DNA of 7,351 nucleotides from an uncultured bacterium. GTDB taxonomy: Bacteria; Bacteroidota; Bacteroidia; Bacteroidales; JACABE01. A program made the position numbers and the translations under genes. This document shows, one piece after another, positions 1-5,776 of this stretch (positions are counted from its first letter, which is position 1; the number at the start of each line of letters is the position of its first letter). Location of the stretch: positions 1-7,351 of the forward strand of contig CAIWDQ010000203.1 of assembly GCA_903911455.1 (NCBI GenBank), in the 5' to 3' direction. The notes beneath the pieces were generated by a model. It made no database searches and was not told the DNA's origin. It saw only the letters and a list, made by a program, of their open reading frames with translations.

Positions 1-24
1 CACTTCCTCTTCAGACTTATGACA

Positions 25-53
25 CAAAATTATAAAAAAAAGTTAAATGTCAA
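25..53 (-). promoter_or_regulatory. Possible divergent promoter firing off the left edge
   Basis: Read on the minus strand, TAATTTTG (plus-strand 25-32) matches the Bacteroidota -7 consensus TAnnTTTG exactly. A TTG (plus-strand 51-53, within TTGAC) lies 18 bases upstream of it, inside the spacing usual for the -33 element of this phylum. Transcription would start near base 18 and leave the window to the left, so the gene it would serve is not visible. The stretch is very AT-rich, so a chance match is a real possibility. Confidence 0.35.
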
Positions 54-83
54 CTATGAAACTTGTTTTGCAACATAGAAGGC

Positions 84-114
84 ACTCTAAGTACTCAAAG
101 TACTCTAAGTACTT
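84..114. repeat. Triplicated 9-bp direct repeat (ACTCTAAGT / ACTCAAAGT)
   Basis: Three head-to-tail 9-mers are present: ACTCTAAGT at 84-92, ACTCAAAGT at 93-101 and ACTCTAAGT at 102-110. The start of a fourth (ACTT) follows at 111-114. The middle copy differs by one base. The AAGTACT junctions are nearly palindromic, so the array can also fold. It lies about 60-90 bases upstream of the ffh -7 element. No function can be assigned from sequence alone. Confidence 0.7.
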
Positions 115-121
115 CTTTTTT
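98..121 (+). terminator. Weak terminator-like hairpin upstream of ffh
   Basis: AAGTAC (98-103) and GTACTT (109-114) form a perfect 6-bp stem with a 5-base loop. C and six Ts (116-121) follow. The stem is short and AT-rich, and it arises from the 9-bp direct repeats, so it may be only a by-product of them. It could end a transcript entering from the left, but no coding tail can be identified there. Confidence 0.3.
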
Positions 122-173
122 GTTACAAATTCATAAAATACAAACTCACGCATCAGGTTTGCGAAGAATTTAT

Positions 174-181
174 TAACTTTG
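174..181 (+). promoter_or_regulatory. Bacteroidota -7 element of the ffh promoter
   Basis: TAACTTTG is an exact match to the Bacteroidota -7 consensus TAnnTTTG. It lies 30 bases before the ffh ATG, giving a predicted leader of roughly 25 nt. No TTG sits at the usual 17-23 base distance upstream. The nearest TTTG (158-161) is only 12 bases away, so the -33 element is weak or absent. Confidence 0.65.
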
Positions 182-196
182 CACCACTTTTTTAAT

Positions 197-203
197 AAGG
201 AAA
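197..203 (+). promoter_or_regulatory. Shine-Dalgarno-like site setting the ffh start
   Basis: AAGGAAA ends 8 bases before the ATG at 212 and contains the AGGA core. It is the only SD-like sequence ahead of a gene in this window. It supports ATG 212 over the longer in-frame TTG at 179, which lies inside the -7 promoter element and so would not be in the mRNA. Confidence 0.5.
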
Positions 204-211
204 GAAATACT

Positions 212-1555
212 ATGTTCGAAAATTTAAGTGAAAAATTTGATCGCGCCTTTAAGCTGTTAAAAGGACAAGGACGCGTAACCGATGTAAACGTTGCAACTAC
301 TTTAAAAGAAGTAAGAAAAGCATTGCTTGACGCTGACGTTAGTTTTAAAATTGCCAAACAATTTACCGAAGATGTTAAAGAGAAAGCCTTAGGTCAGAAT
401 GTACTTACTGCAGTGTCTCCCGGACAGTTGATGGTTAAAATTGTACACGACGAATTAACTAAGTTAATGGGCGCCGAAAAGGTAGATATTAGCCTTAAAG
501 GAAGTCCTGCAATTATATTGATGTCAGGGCTGCAAGGTTCTGGTAAAACAACATTCTCAGCCAAGCTTGCCAATTATATTAAGATAAAAAGAGCACGTAA
601 TGTATTGTTGGTAGCCTGCGACGTATATCGTCCCGCTGCTATTCAACAGTTAAAAGTGTTGGGCGAACAGATAGGTGTCGAAGTATTTGCCGATATCGAA
701 AGCAAGGAACCAGTTAAGATAGCTAAGAAAGCTGTAGCCTATGCCCGCGAAAAAGGGATAAGTACAGTAATTATAGATACTGCCGGTCGTTTGGCTATTG
801 ATGATGAAATGATGAATGAGATCTCAGCTATCAAGAATGAGATCAATCCATCCGAGACATTATTTGTAGTTGACTCAATGACCGGTCAGGATGCTGTAAA
901 TACTGCAAAAACCTTTAACGACCGCCTTAACTTTGATGGTGTAATATTAACCAAATTAGATGGTGATACACGTGGTGGTGCTGCCCTTACTATTCGAGCT
1001 GTTGTCGATAAGCCTATTAAATTTGTAGGTGTAGGCGAAAAGATGGAAGCAATAGATGTCTTCTATCCTGAGCGTATGGCTGATCGTATACTCGGCATGG
1101 GTGATATCGTTTCGTTAGTTGAACGTGCACAGGAACAATACGATGAAGTTGAGGCTAAAAAGCTTCATAAGAAAATACAACAGAATACATTTAACTTTGA
1201 TGATTTCCTTACACAACTGAAACAGATTCAGAAAATGGGAAGTATTAAAGATCTTGCTTCGATGATACCTGGTGTTGGTAAAGCATTGAAAAATGTAGAT
1301 ATTCCTGATGATACCTTTAAGAATATTGAAGCTATTATTTATTCGATGACTAAAGAAGAAAGAGCCAACCCGGCAATTCTTAATGGTAGCAGACGAAAAC
1401 GTATTGCATTAGGAAGTGGTAATAAAATTGAAGAAGTAAATAATCTGATCAAAAGATTTGATGAGATGCGTAAGATGATGAAAATGATGAGCGGTAGCAA
1501 TGACAATGGCCAGAAAATGATGCGAATGATGGAGAATATGAAAGGTAGAATGTAA
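212..1555 (+). CDS. ffh: Signal recognition particle GTPase Ffh (SRP54)
   Basis: Ffh is the protein subunit of the bacterial signal recognition particle. It binds signal sequences emerging from the ribosome and, with 4.5S RNA and the FtsY receptor, delivers inner-membrane proteins to SecYEG. The 447-residue product has normal length and all domains. The N domain (about 1-95) is followed by a G domain with P-loop GLQGSGKTT (106-114), DVYRPAA (137-143), DTAGR (189-193), TKLDGD (247-252) and the closing FVGVGEK (271-277). The M domain starts near 315, with RNA-binding SRRKRIALGSG (393-403) and a methionine-rich tail (418-447). ATG 212 is chosen because the N-terminal MFENLSEKF is family-typical, an SD-like AAGGAAA precedes it, and a TTG 33 bases upstream lies inside the promoter. 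It is the first gene of a probable ffh-folD-ygbA unit. Confidence 0.98.
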   Translation: MFENLSEKFDRAFKLLKGQGRVTDVNVATTLKEVRKALLDADVSFKIAKQFTEDVKEKALGQNVLTAVSPGQLMVKIVHDELTKLMGAEKVDISLKGSPAIILMSGLQGSGKTTFSAKLANYIKIKRARNVLLVACDVYRPAAIQQLKVLGEQIGVEVFADIESKEPVKIAKKAVAYAREKGISTVIIDTAGRLAIDDEMMNEISAIKNEINPSETLFVVDSMTGQDAVNTAKTFNDRLNFDGVILTKLDGDTRGGAALTIRAVVDKPIKFVGVGEKMEAIDVFYPERMADRILGMGDIVSLVERAQEQYDEVEAKKLHKKIQQNTFNFDDFLTQLKQIQKMGSIKDLASMIPGVGKALKNVDIPDDTFKNIEAIIYSMTKEERANPAILNGSRRKRIALGSGNKIEEVNNLIKRFDEMRKMMKMMSGSNDNGQKMMRMMENMKGRM

Positions 1556-1617
1556 TAATTCAATTTAATTAATACTCTTCTTCATTAAATTTAATCATTA
1601 GTAAAATTATAAAGATC

Positions 1618-2499
1618 ATGAAACTAATAGATGGTAAAATAATCGCAGACGCAATTAAAACTGAAATTGCAATAGAAGTTAGAAAGATGATTGATGATGG
1701 AAAAAACCCTCCTCATCTTGCAGCGCTTTTAGTTGGCGATGATCCTGCAAGTCAAACTTATGTTGCTAATAAAGAAAAATCATGCAAAGAGGTTGGTTTT
1801 ACTTCTTCTGTTTATAGATTACCTGCCAGAACTTCCGAAAAAGAAGTATTGGAAACTGTAGATTTCCTTAACAATGATCCAGAAGTAGATGGTTTTATAG
1901 TTCAACTTCCATTACCCGAACATATCTCTGTAAATAAAGTTATAGAACGTATTGATCCTTCTAAAGATGTTGATGGGTTTCATCCTATTAATCTTGGTAG
2001 AATGTTAGCAGGTGTACCTTCTTTTCTGCCAGCTACACCCTATGGTATTATGCAACTTATAGAAAGATCAAAGATTGATACTGTTGGTAAGAATTGTGTG
2101 ATATTAGGTAGAAGTAATATTGTAGGTACTCCAATGAGTGTGCTGATGTCGAGGAATAATGCTCATGCTAATTCAACAGTAACACTTTGCCATAGTAAGA
2201 CAGCTAATATTAAAGAGATTTGCGCTAAAGCGGATATTCTGATCGTAGCAATTGGTAAGCAACAATATGTAACTTCTGATATGGTGAAAGAAGGTGCTGT
2301 TGTGATTGATGTAGGAATGCATAGGGTACCTTCAACTCAAACTAAGTCCGGTTTCAGGCTTGTAGGCGACGTTGATTTTGCTAATGTATCACCTAAATGT
2401 AGTTATATCACCCCTGTACCTGGTGGTGTAGGCTTAATGACTATAGTTGCGCTTCTGGATAATACTTTGAAGGCTGCTAAAAAAGAATTTTCTTTCTAA
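1618..2499 (+). CDS. folD: Bifunctional methylenetetrahydrofolate dehydrogenase / methenyltetrahydrofolate cyclohydrolase
   Basis: FolD interconverts 5,10-methylene-, 5,10-methenyl- and 10-formyl-tetrahydrofolate with NADP(H) in the cytoplasm, feeding purine, formyl-Met and thymidylate synthesis. The 293-residue protein is full length. The N-terminal catalytic domain has Y48 and K52 in YVANK (the E. coli Tyr50/Lys54 pair), VQLPLP (95-100, with Q96) and KDVDGFHP (116-123, with D119). The nucleotide domain has GRSNIVGTPMS (164-174). The C-terminal signature reads PVPGGVGLMT (266-275), where families usually have PVPGGVGPMT, so residue 273 is Leu instead of Pro. The insert HRVP...KSGFRLVGDVDF (235-254) is the form seen in Bacteroidota FolD. 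It starts 62 bases after ffh with no TAnnTTTG motif or terminator between them, so cotranscription is likely. No clear SD is present, as is usual in the phylum. Confidence 0.97.
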   Translation: MKLIDGKIIADAIKTEIAIEVRKMIDDGKNPPHLAALLVGDDPASQTYVANKEKSCKEVGFTSSVYRLPARTSEKEVLETVDFLNNDPEVDGFIVQLPLPEHISVNKVIERIDPSKDVDGFHPINLGRMLAGVPSFLPATPYGIMQLIERSKIDTVGKNCVILGRSNIVGTPMSVLMSRNNAHANSTVTLCHSKTANIKEICAKADILIVAIGKQQYVTSDMVKEGAVVIDVGMHRVPSTQTKSGFRLVGDVDFANVSPKCSYITPVPGGVGLMTIVALLDNTLKAAKKEFSF

Positions 2500-2528
2500 T
2501 CCTTTATTTCAGTAATACATATTAAAAC

Positions 2529-2879
2529 TTGTCAGCAGGACAAAAACTAGAAAAGAAAGCTGTAAGTGTAATGATTGCTTTCTATTGCAGAAAACATCAT
2601 CACACAAAAACTCTTTGCGAAGAATGTTCTAAGCTACTCAATTATAGTTATGCCCGCATTGAACATTGTATCTTTAAAGATGATAAACCTAATTGTTCAA
2701 AATGCACAGTACATTGTTACAAAAAGGATATGCGTGAGCAAATCAGGGTGATAATGCGTTATTCTGGTCCCAGGATGTTGTGGTATAATCCAATATTAGC
2801 TATCGGACATCTTTTGCGTAATCTCAGGAAGACTAAAGATAAGTCTTTTTATCTTAAAAAATCTCAAAATAATGAGTAG
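2529..2879 (+). CDS. YgbA-type 'nitrous oxide-stimulated promoter' family protein, TTG start
   Basis: This 116-residue cysteine- and histidine-rich protein resembles E. coli YgbA (Pfam YgbA_NO family), whose gene belongs to the nitric-oxide-responsive NsrR regulon. The molecular activity is unknown to me. Family-like blocks are MIAFYCRKHHH (15-25), LCEEC (29-33), the Cys cluster C47, C56, C59 and C63 within KPNCSKCTVHCY (53-64), and the hallmark VIMRYSGPRMLW (74-85), followed by HLLRNLRK (94-101). The seven cysteines and nearby histidines suggest metal or Fe-S binding, which is inference. An ATG exists at 2571, but the residues before it (EKKAVSV) look like the family's N-terminus. TTG 2529 is the only standard start after the in-frame stop at 2523, so it is preferred. 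The gene begins 29 bases after folD, probably in the same transcript. No NO-regulator operator was recognised. Confidence 0.85.
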   Translation: MSAGQKLEKKAVSVMIAFYCRKHHHTKTLCEECSKLLNYSYARIEHCIFKDDKPNCSKCTVHCYKKDMREQIRVIMRYSGPRMLWYNPILAIGHLLRNLRKTKDKSFYLKKSQNNE

Positions 2880-2880
2880 C

Positions 2881-2951
2881 ATCATACTAAAACTCTTAAA
2901 AAGAGGTTATTTAATAATCAAATTCATTTTGTAGAGTAGTATGATTTTTTT
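2881..2951 (+). terminator. Long-loop inverted repeat with T-run after the ygbA-like gene
   Basis: ATCATACT (2881-2888) pairs perfectly with AGTATGAT (2938-2945), and ACTC (2892-2895) can extend it with GAGT (2934-2937) past a 3-base bulge. Six Ts follow (2946-2951). The enclosed loop contains a second small hairpin, CTCTT/AAGAG (2893-2905), which competes with the extension. The large loop (about 38-49 bases) makes this a weaker terminator candidate than the one at 5724. It does sit just past a stop codon and just before a new promoter. Confidence 0.4.
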
Positions 2952-2962
2952 GTGTAAATTTG
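2928..2962 (+). promoter_or_regulatory. Promoter for the DUF4834-like and yfhO genes
   Basis: TAAATTTG (2955-2962) matches the Bacteroidota -7 consensus TAnnTTTG exactly. TTTG (2928-2931) lies 23 bases upstream, at the long end of reported -33/-7 spacing. Transcription would start near 2969, giving a leader of about 20 nt before the ATG at 2988. The -33 element is adjacent to the right arm of the preceding inverted repeat. Confidence 0.6.
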
Positions 2963-2987
2963 TTGCGATTTTAAAACTTAAATAAAG

Positions 2988-3230
2988 ATGGAAGTTATTC
3001 TCTGGATTATATTCGTCATTATAATACTTCGCTTAATTGCAAGGTATGCTTTTCCATATATTCTTAAATACTTCTTTAAGAAGATGCAGGGGCAGGTTTT
3101 TCAACAGACTTATGGTTCTGATGTTAAGCAAAAAGAAGGCGAAACAGTTATAAACTATGTTCCTGAAAAGAAAAATCCTGAATCCGATACTATCGGAGAG
3201 TACGTTGATTACGAAGAAATAAAAAAATAA
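2988..3230 (+). CDS. DUF4834-like small single-span membrane protein
   Basis: This is an 80-residue protein with one strongly hydrophobic N-terminal segment (about residues 3-27, VILWIIFVIIILRLIARYAF). A basic stretch (YFFKKMQG, 28-35) and a hydrophilic tail ending in GEYVDYEEIKK (70-80) follow. The pattern of membrane anchor, FxKKMQ, 'KEGETVI' and a final G-[ED]-YVD[FY]EEI matches what I know of DUF4834 proteins of Bacteroidota, whose function is unknown. The positive residues after the span suggest the tail is cytoplasmic, which is inference. It is the first gene after the promoter at 2955-2962 and lies 31 bases upstream of yfhO with nothing but AT-rich spacer between. Cotranscription with yfhO is therefore likely. 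The start is a clear ATG with an AT-rich leader and no SD. Confidence 0.8.
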   Translation: MEVILWIIFVIIILRLIARYAFPYILKYFFKKMQGQVFQQTYGSDVKQKEGETVINYVPEKKNPESDTIGEYVDYEEIKK

Positions 3231-3261
3231 AAAGAAAACAATTTCAAAAATAATAAAACTT

Positions 3262-5694
3262 ATGAAGAACATTTCATTCAAGACAATTTCACCCTATGTA
3301 AGTGCAATTTTAATCTTTATTATCATTACATTTGCGTATCTAAGTCCTTTGATGGAAGGCAAAAGGCTTAAACAAAACGATACTTCAGTATGGACTGGGG
3401 CTGCAAAAGAAATTATGGACTTCCGCAAAACTCATAATGGCGAAGAACCACTTTGGACAGGCTCAATGTTTAGTGGGATGCCGGCTTACCAGATAAGTAT
3501 GGTGACTCCATCAAACAATGTGACTACCTTTTTTGAAAATCTGTTCGGACTTTTCTTTATGCCGAACCCTGCGAACATGGTTTTCATGTACTTTTTAGGT
3601 TTTTTCATACTGCTTTTAGTCTTAAAGGTTGATCCCTGGCTCAGTATTATCGGGGCACTCGCATTTGGGTTCTCATCCTATTTCTTTATTATTATAGAGG
3701 CAGGTCATAATACCAAATCATTGGCTATCGGATACATGGCACCTGTTTTGGCAGGTATTATTTTATGTATGAGAGGCAAATATCTTTGGGGTGGAGCGCT
3801 TACAGCTCTTTTTATGGCACTTGAAATTAAGATGAACCATGTGCAGATGACTTATTATCTGCTTATAATTATTTTGATTTATATTATTGCTGAGTTTTTC
3901 ACCAAGTTAAAAGAAAAGCAATTGGGCGTTTATTTTAAAGCTATCGGAGTACTAGTTATTGCAGGGGGGATTGCTCTTGGTACTAACATTACCAACCTTT
4001 TAACGTCCTATGAATATGCTAAGGAGACCATCCGCGGTAAATCTGAGCTCACTTTAGGTGATAAATCTGATAAAACAAGTGGTACTGATTTGAGTTACGC
4101 AACTGGTTGGAGCTATGGCATTCCTGAAACGATGACTTTAATGATCCCTGATTTCAATGGAGGTTCTTCTTCAGGTAAATTATCAGAAAGTTCAGAGACT
4201 TACCAGGTTTTGAAACAGAATGGATATGGTGAGGCGAAGAAATTTATCAAACAGGTACCGCTTTATTGGGGTACGCAACCCTTTACATCAGGCCCTGTGT
4301 ATGTTGGAGCTATTTTTATCTTCCTTTTTGTTTTAGGTTTGTTCCTTGTAAAAGGTCCGATGAAGTGGGGATTGCTTATTGCTACCATTTTATCTATTAT
4401 GCTGGCTTGGGGAAAGAATTTTATGCCGCTTACAGAGTTCTTTTTCTCCTACTTCCCAATGTATGATAAGTTTAGAGCTGTTTCGTCTATCCTTGTAATT
4501 GCTGAGTTGACCATTCCATTGCTTGGGATACTGGCTCTTAATGAATTTTTCAAGAATAAAAAGAATACTGCTGAGAACTTTAGAGCTTTGAAGTTTTCTT
4601 TAATTATTACGGGAAGTGTTGCCTTGATTTTTGCATTGCTTGGAACTAATATGTACGACTTTACAACTGCTTCGGATGCCCAGTACCAATTCCCTGAGTG
4701 GCTTATGACAGCTTTGATTGCTGACAGAAAGAGTATGTTTATGATGGATGCATGGCGTGCGGTCTTCCTGATTATTGCGACTGCTGCCTTACTTTGGGCG
4801 ATGATGAAGGATAAGCTTAAATGGCAGTATGTATTTGCTATTATTGGGCTTATGGTTATAATTGATATGTGGTCAGTTGATAAGAGATACTTTGACGATA
4901 AAAATTTCACTAGCAAAGTTAATGTTGAAAAGCCTTACCCTGCTACTGATGTTGACGAATTGATTCTTCAGGATAAAGATCCTAATTATAGGGTGTTTAA
5001 TGTTACAGTTTCGCCGTTCAATGATGCTTCAACGTCCTATTTCCATAAATCTATTGGCGGTTACCATGGTGCGAAGTTGAGAAGATATCAGGATTTGATA
5101 GAACACCAAATTTCAAAGAACAATGTAAAGGTGTTGAATATGCTTAACACTAAGTATTTCATCGCTCCAGATCAAAATAAGCAGCCTCAGGCACAAAGGA
5201 ATGTGGCTGCATTAGGTAATGCATGGTATATTGATAATTTTAAGATAGTTGAAAGTCCTGATTCAGAAATCGTAGCTCTCTCTAACTTTGAACCAGCCAC
5301 TACGGCGGTTGTTGACAAGAGATTTAATGACTATGTGAAAGATGTGAAGCCGGGCAAAGATACTTTGTCAACCATTAAATTAACTTCTTACGCGCCAAAT
5401 TATCTTACTTACGAAGCTAATGCTAAAAAAGATGAGTTTGCTGTCTTCTCTGAAATCTATTATGAAAAAGGATGGAAGGCATATATTGATAGCAAAGAGG
5501 TTCCTTATATTAGAGTCAACTATGTGTTACGTGCAATGAAAGTACCTGCTGGTCAACATAAAATAGAGTTTAAATTTCATCCGGCAACTTACTATAGCAG
5601 CGAAAAAGTTGGCTTTGCAAGTTCATTCCTTCTGTTATTTTTAGTATTGGGGATGCTTGTAAAAGAAGCGGTTGTATTCTTCCGTAAGAAATAA
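3262..5694 (+). CDS. YfhO-family polytopic membrane protein (GT-C-like)
   Basis: This 810-residue integral membrane protein is of the YfhO family. In Bacillus and Listeria, YfhO homologues are implicated in adding sugars to lipoteichoic acid from a lipid-linked donor. Bacteroidota lack lipoteichoic acid, so the substrate here is unknown. I see about 12-14 spans, including 11-30, 104-121, 127-145, 154-170, 197-212, 226-244, 346-363, 368-384, 406-426, 445-461, 498-514, 522-537 and a last one at 785-803. The first loop carries QNDTSVW (39-45), and its D40 is a candidate GT-C catalytic acid by position (inference). WTGSMFSGMPAY (65-76) and EAGHNTKSLAIGYMAP (146-161) look like conserved blocks. 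A soluble region of about 245 residues (540-784) lies before the last span, probably outside the cytoplasm. It follows the DUF4834-like gene and precedes a glycosyltransferase, which fits envelope glycan work. Confidence 0.88.
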   Translation: MKNISFKTISPYVSAILIFIIITFAYLSPLMEGKRLKQNDTSVWTGAAKEIMDFRKTHNGEEPLWTGSMFSGMPAYQISMVTPSNNVTTFFENLFGLFFMPNPANMVFMYFLGFFILLLVLKVDPWLSIIGALAFGFSSYFFIIIEAGHNTKSLAIGYMAPVLAGIILCMRGKYLWGGALTALFMALEIKMNHVQMTYYLLIIILIYIIAEFFTKLKEKQLGVYFKAIGVLVIAGGIALGTNITNLLTSYEYAKETIRGKSELTLGDKSDKTSGTDLSYATGWSYGIPETMTLMIPDFNGGSSSGKLSESSETYQVLKQNGYGEAKKFIKQVPLYWGTQPFTSGPVYVGAIFIFLFVLGLFLVKGPMKWGLLIATILSIMLAWGKNFMPLTEFFFSYFPMYDKFRAVSSILVIAELTIPLLGILALNEFFKNKKNTAENFRALKFSLIITGSVALIFALLGTNMYDFTTASDAQYQFPEWLMTALIADRKSMFMMDAWRAVFLIIATAALLWAMMKDKLKWQYVFAIIGLMVIIDMWSVDKRYFDDKNFTSKVNVEKPYPATDVDELILQDKDPNYRVFNVTVSPFNDASTSYFHKSIGGYHGAKLRRYQDLIEHQISKNNVKVLNMLNTKYFIAPDQNKQPQAQRNVAALGNAWYIDNFKIVESPDSEIVALSNFEPATTAVVDKRFNDYVKDVKPGKDTLSTIKLTSYAPNYLTYEANAKKDEFAVFSEIYYEKGWKAYIDSKEVPYIRVNYVLRAMKVPAGQHKIEFKFHPATYYSSEKVGFASSFLLLFLVLGMLVKEAVVFFRKK

Positions 5695-5723
5695 TTCTTT
5701 AATTATATAATAAATTTCTATTG

Positions 5724-5763
5724 CAAAGCGAATCATCTTGTCAAAGAAGATTCGCTTTGTTTT
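5724..5763 (+). terminator. Strong hairpin terminator after yfhO
   Basis: Two 16-base arms (5724-5739 and 5744-5759) pair except for one A-A mismatch. The outer 11 pairs, CAAAGCGAATC with GATTCGCTTTG, are perfect and GC-richer than the surroundings. The loop is the 4-base GTCA, and four Ts (5760-5763) follow the stem. It begins 29 bases after the yfhO stop. It also ends only 13 bases before the start codon of the next gene on the same strand, which leaves little room for a separate promoter. Confidence 0.75.
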
Positions 5764-5776
5764 ATAAGATCAAAAA

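Noticed and set aside
158..161. TTTG as the -33 element of the ffh promoter
   Set aside because: It is only 12 bases from the -7 element, shorter than the usual 17-23 base spacing.
179..211. Longer ffh start at TTG 179 adding 11 residues
   Set aside because: The TTG lies inside the -7 promoter element and so would be upstream of the transcript start. The added residues are not family-like, and an SD-like site precedes ATG 212.
43..357. Minus-strand open frame of about 104 codons across the ffh promoter and 5' end
   Set aside because: It overlaps the clear ffh start and its promoter in antisense. The translation is of low complexity, with no recognisable motif.
1556..1617. Separate promoter for folD in the ffh-folD gap
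   Set aside because: No TAnnTTTG match was found in the 62 bases (closest is TAAATTTA), and no terminator precedes it.
4449..4916. Minus-strand open frame of about 155 codons inside yfhO
   Set aside because: It is antisense to transmembrane codons of a well-supported gene, and its hydrophobic composition is what the complement of such codons gives. No family resemblance is seen.
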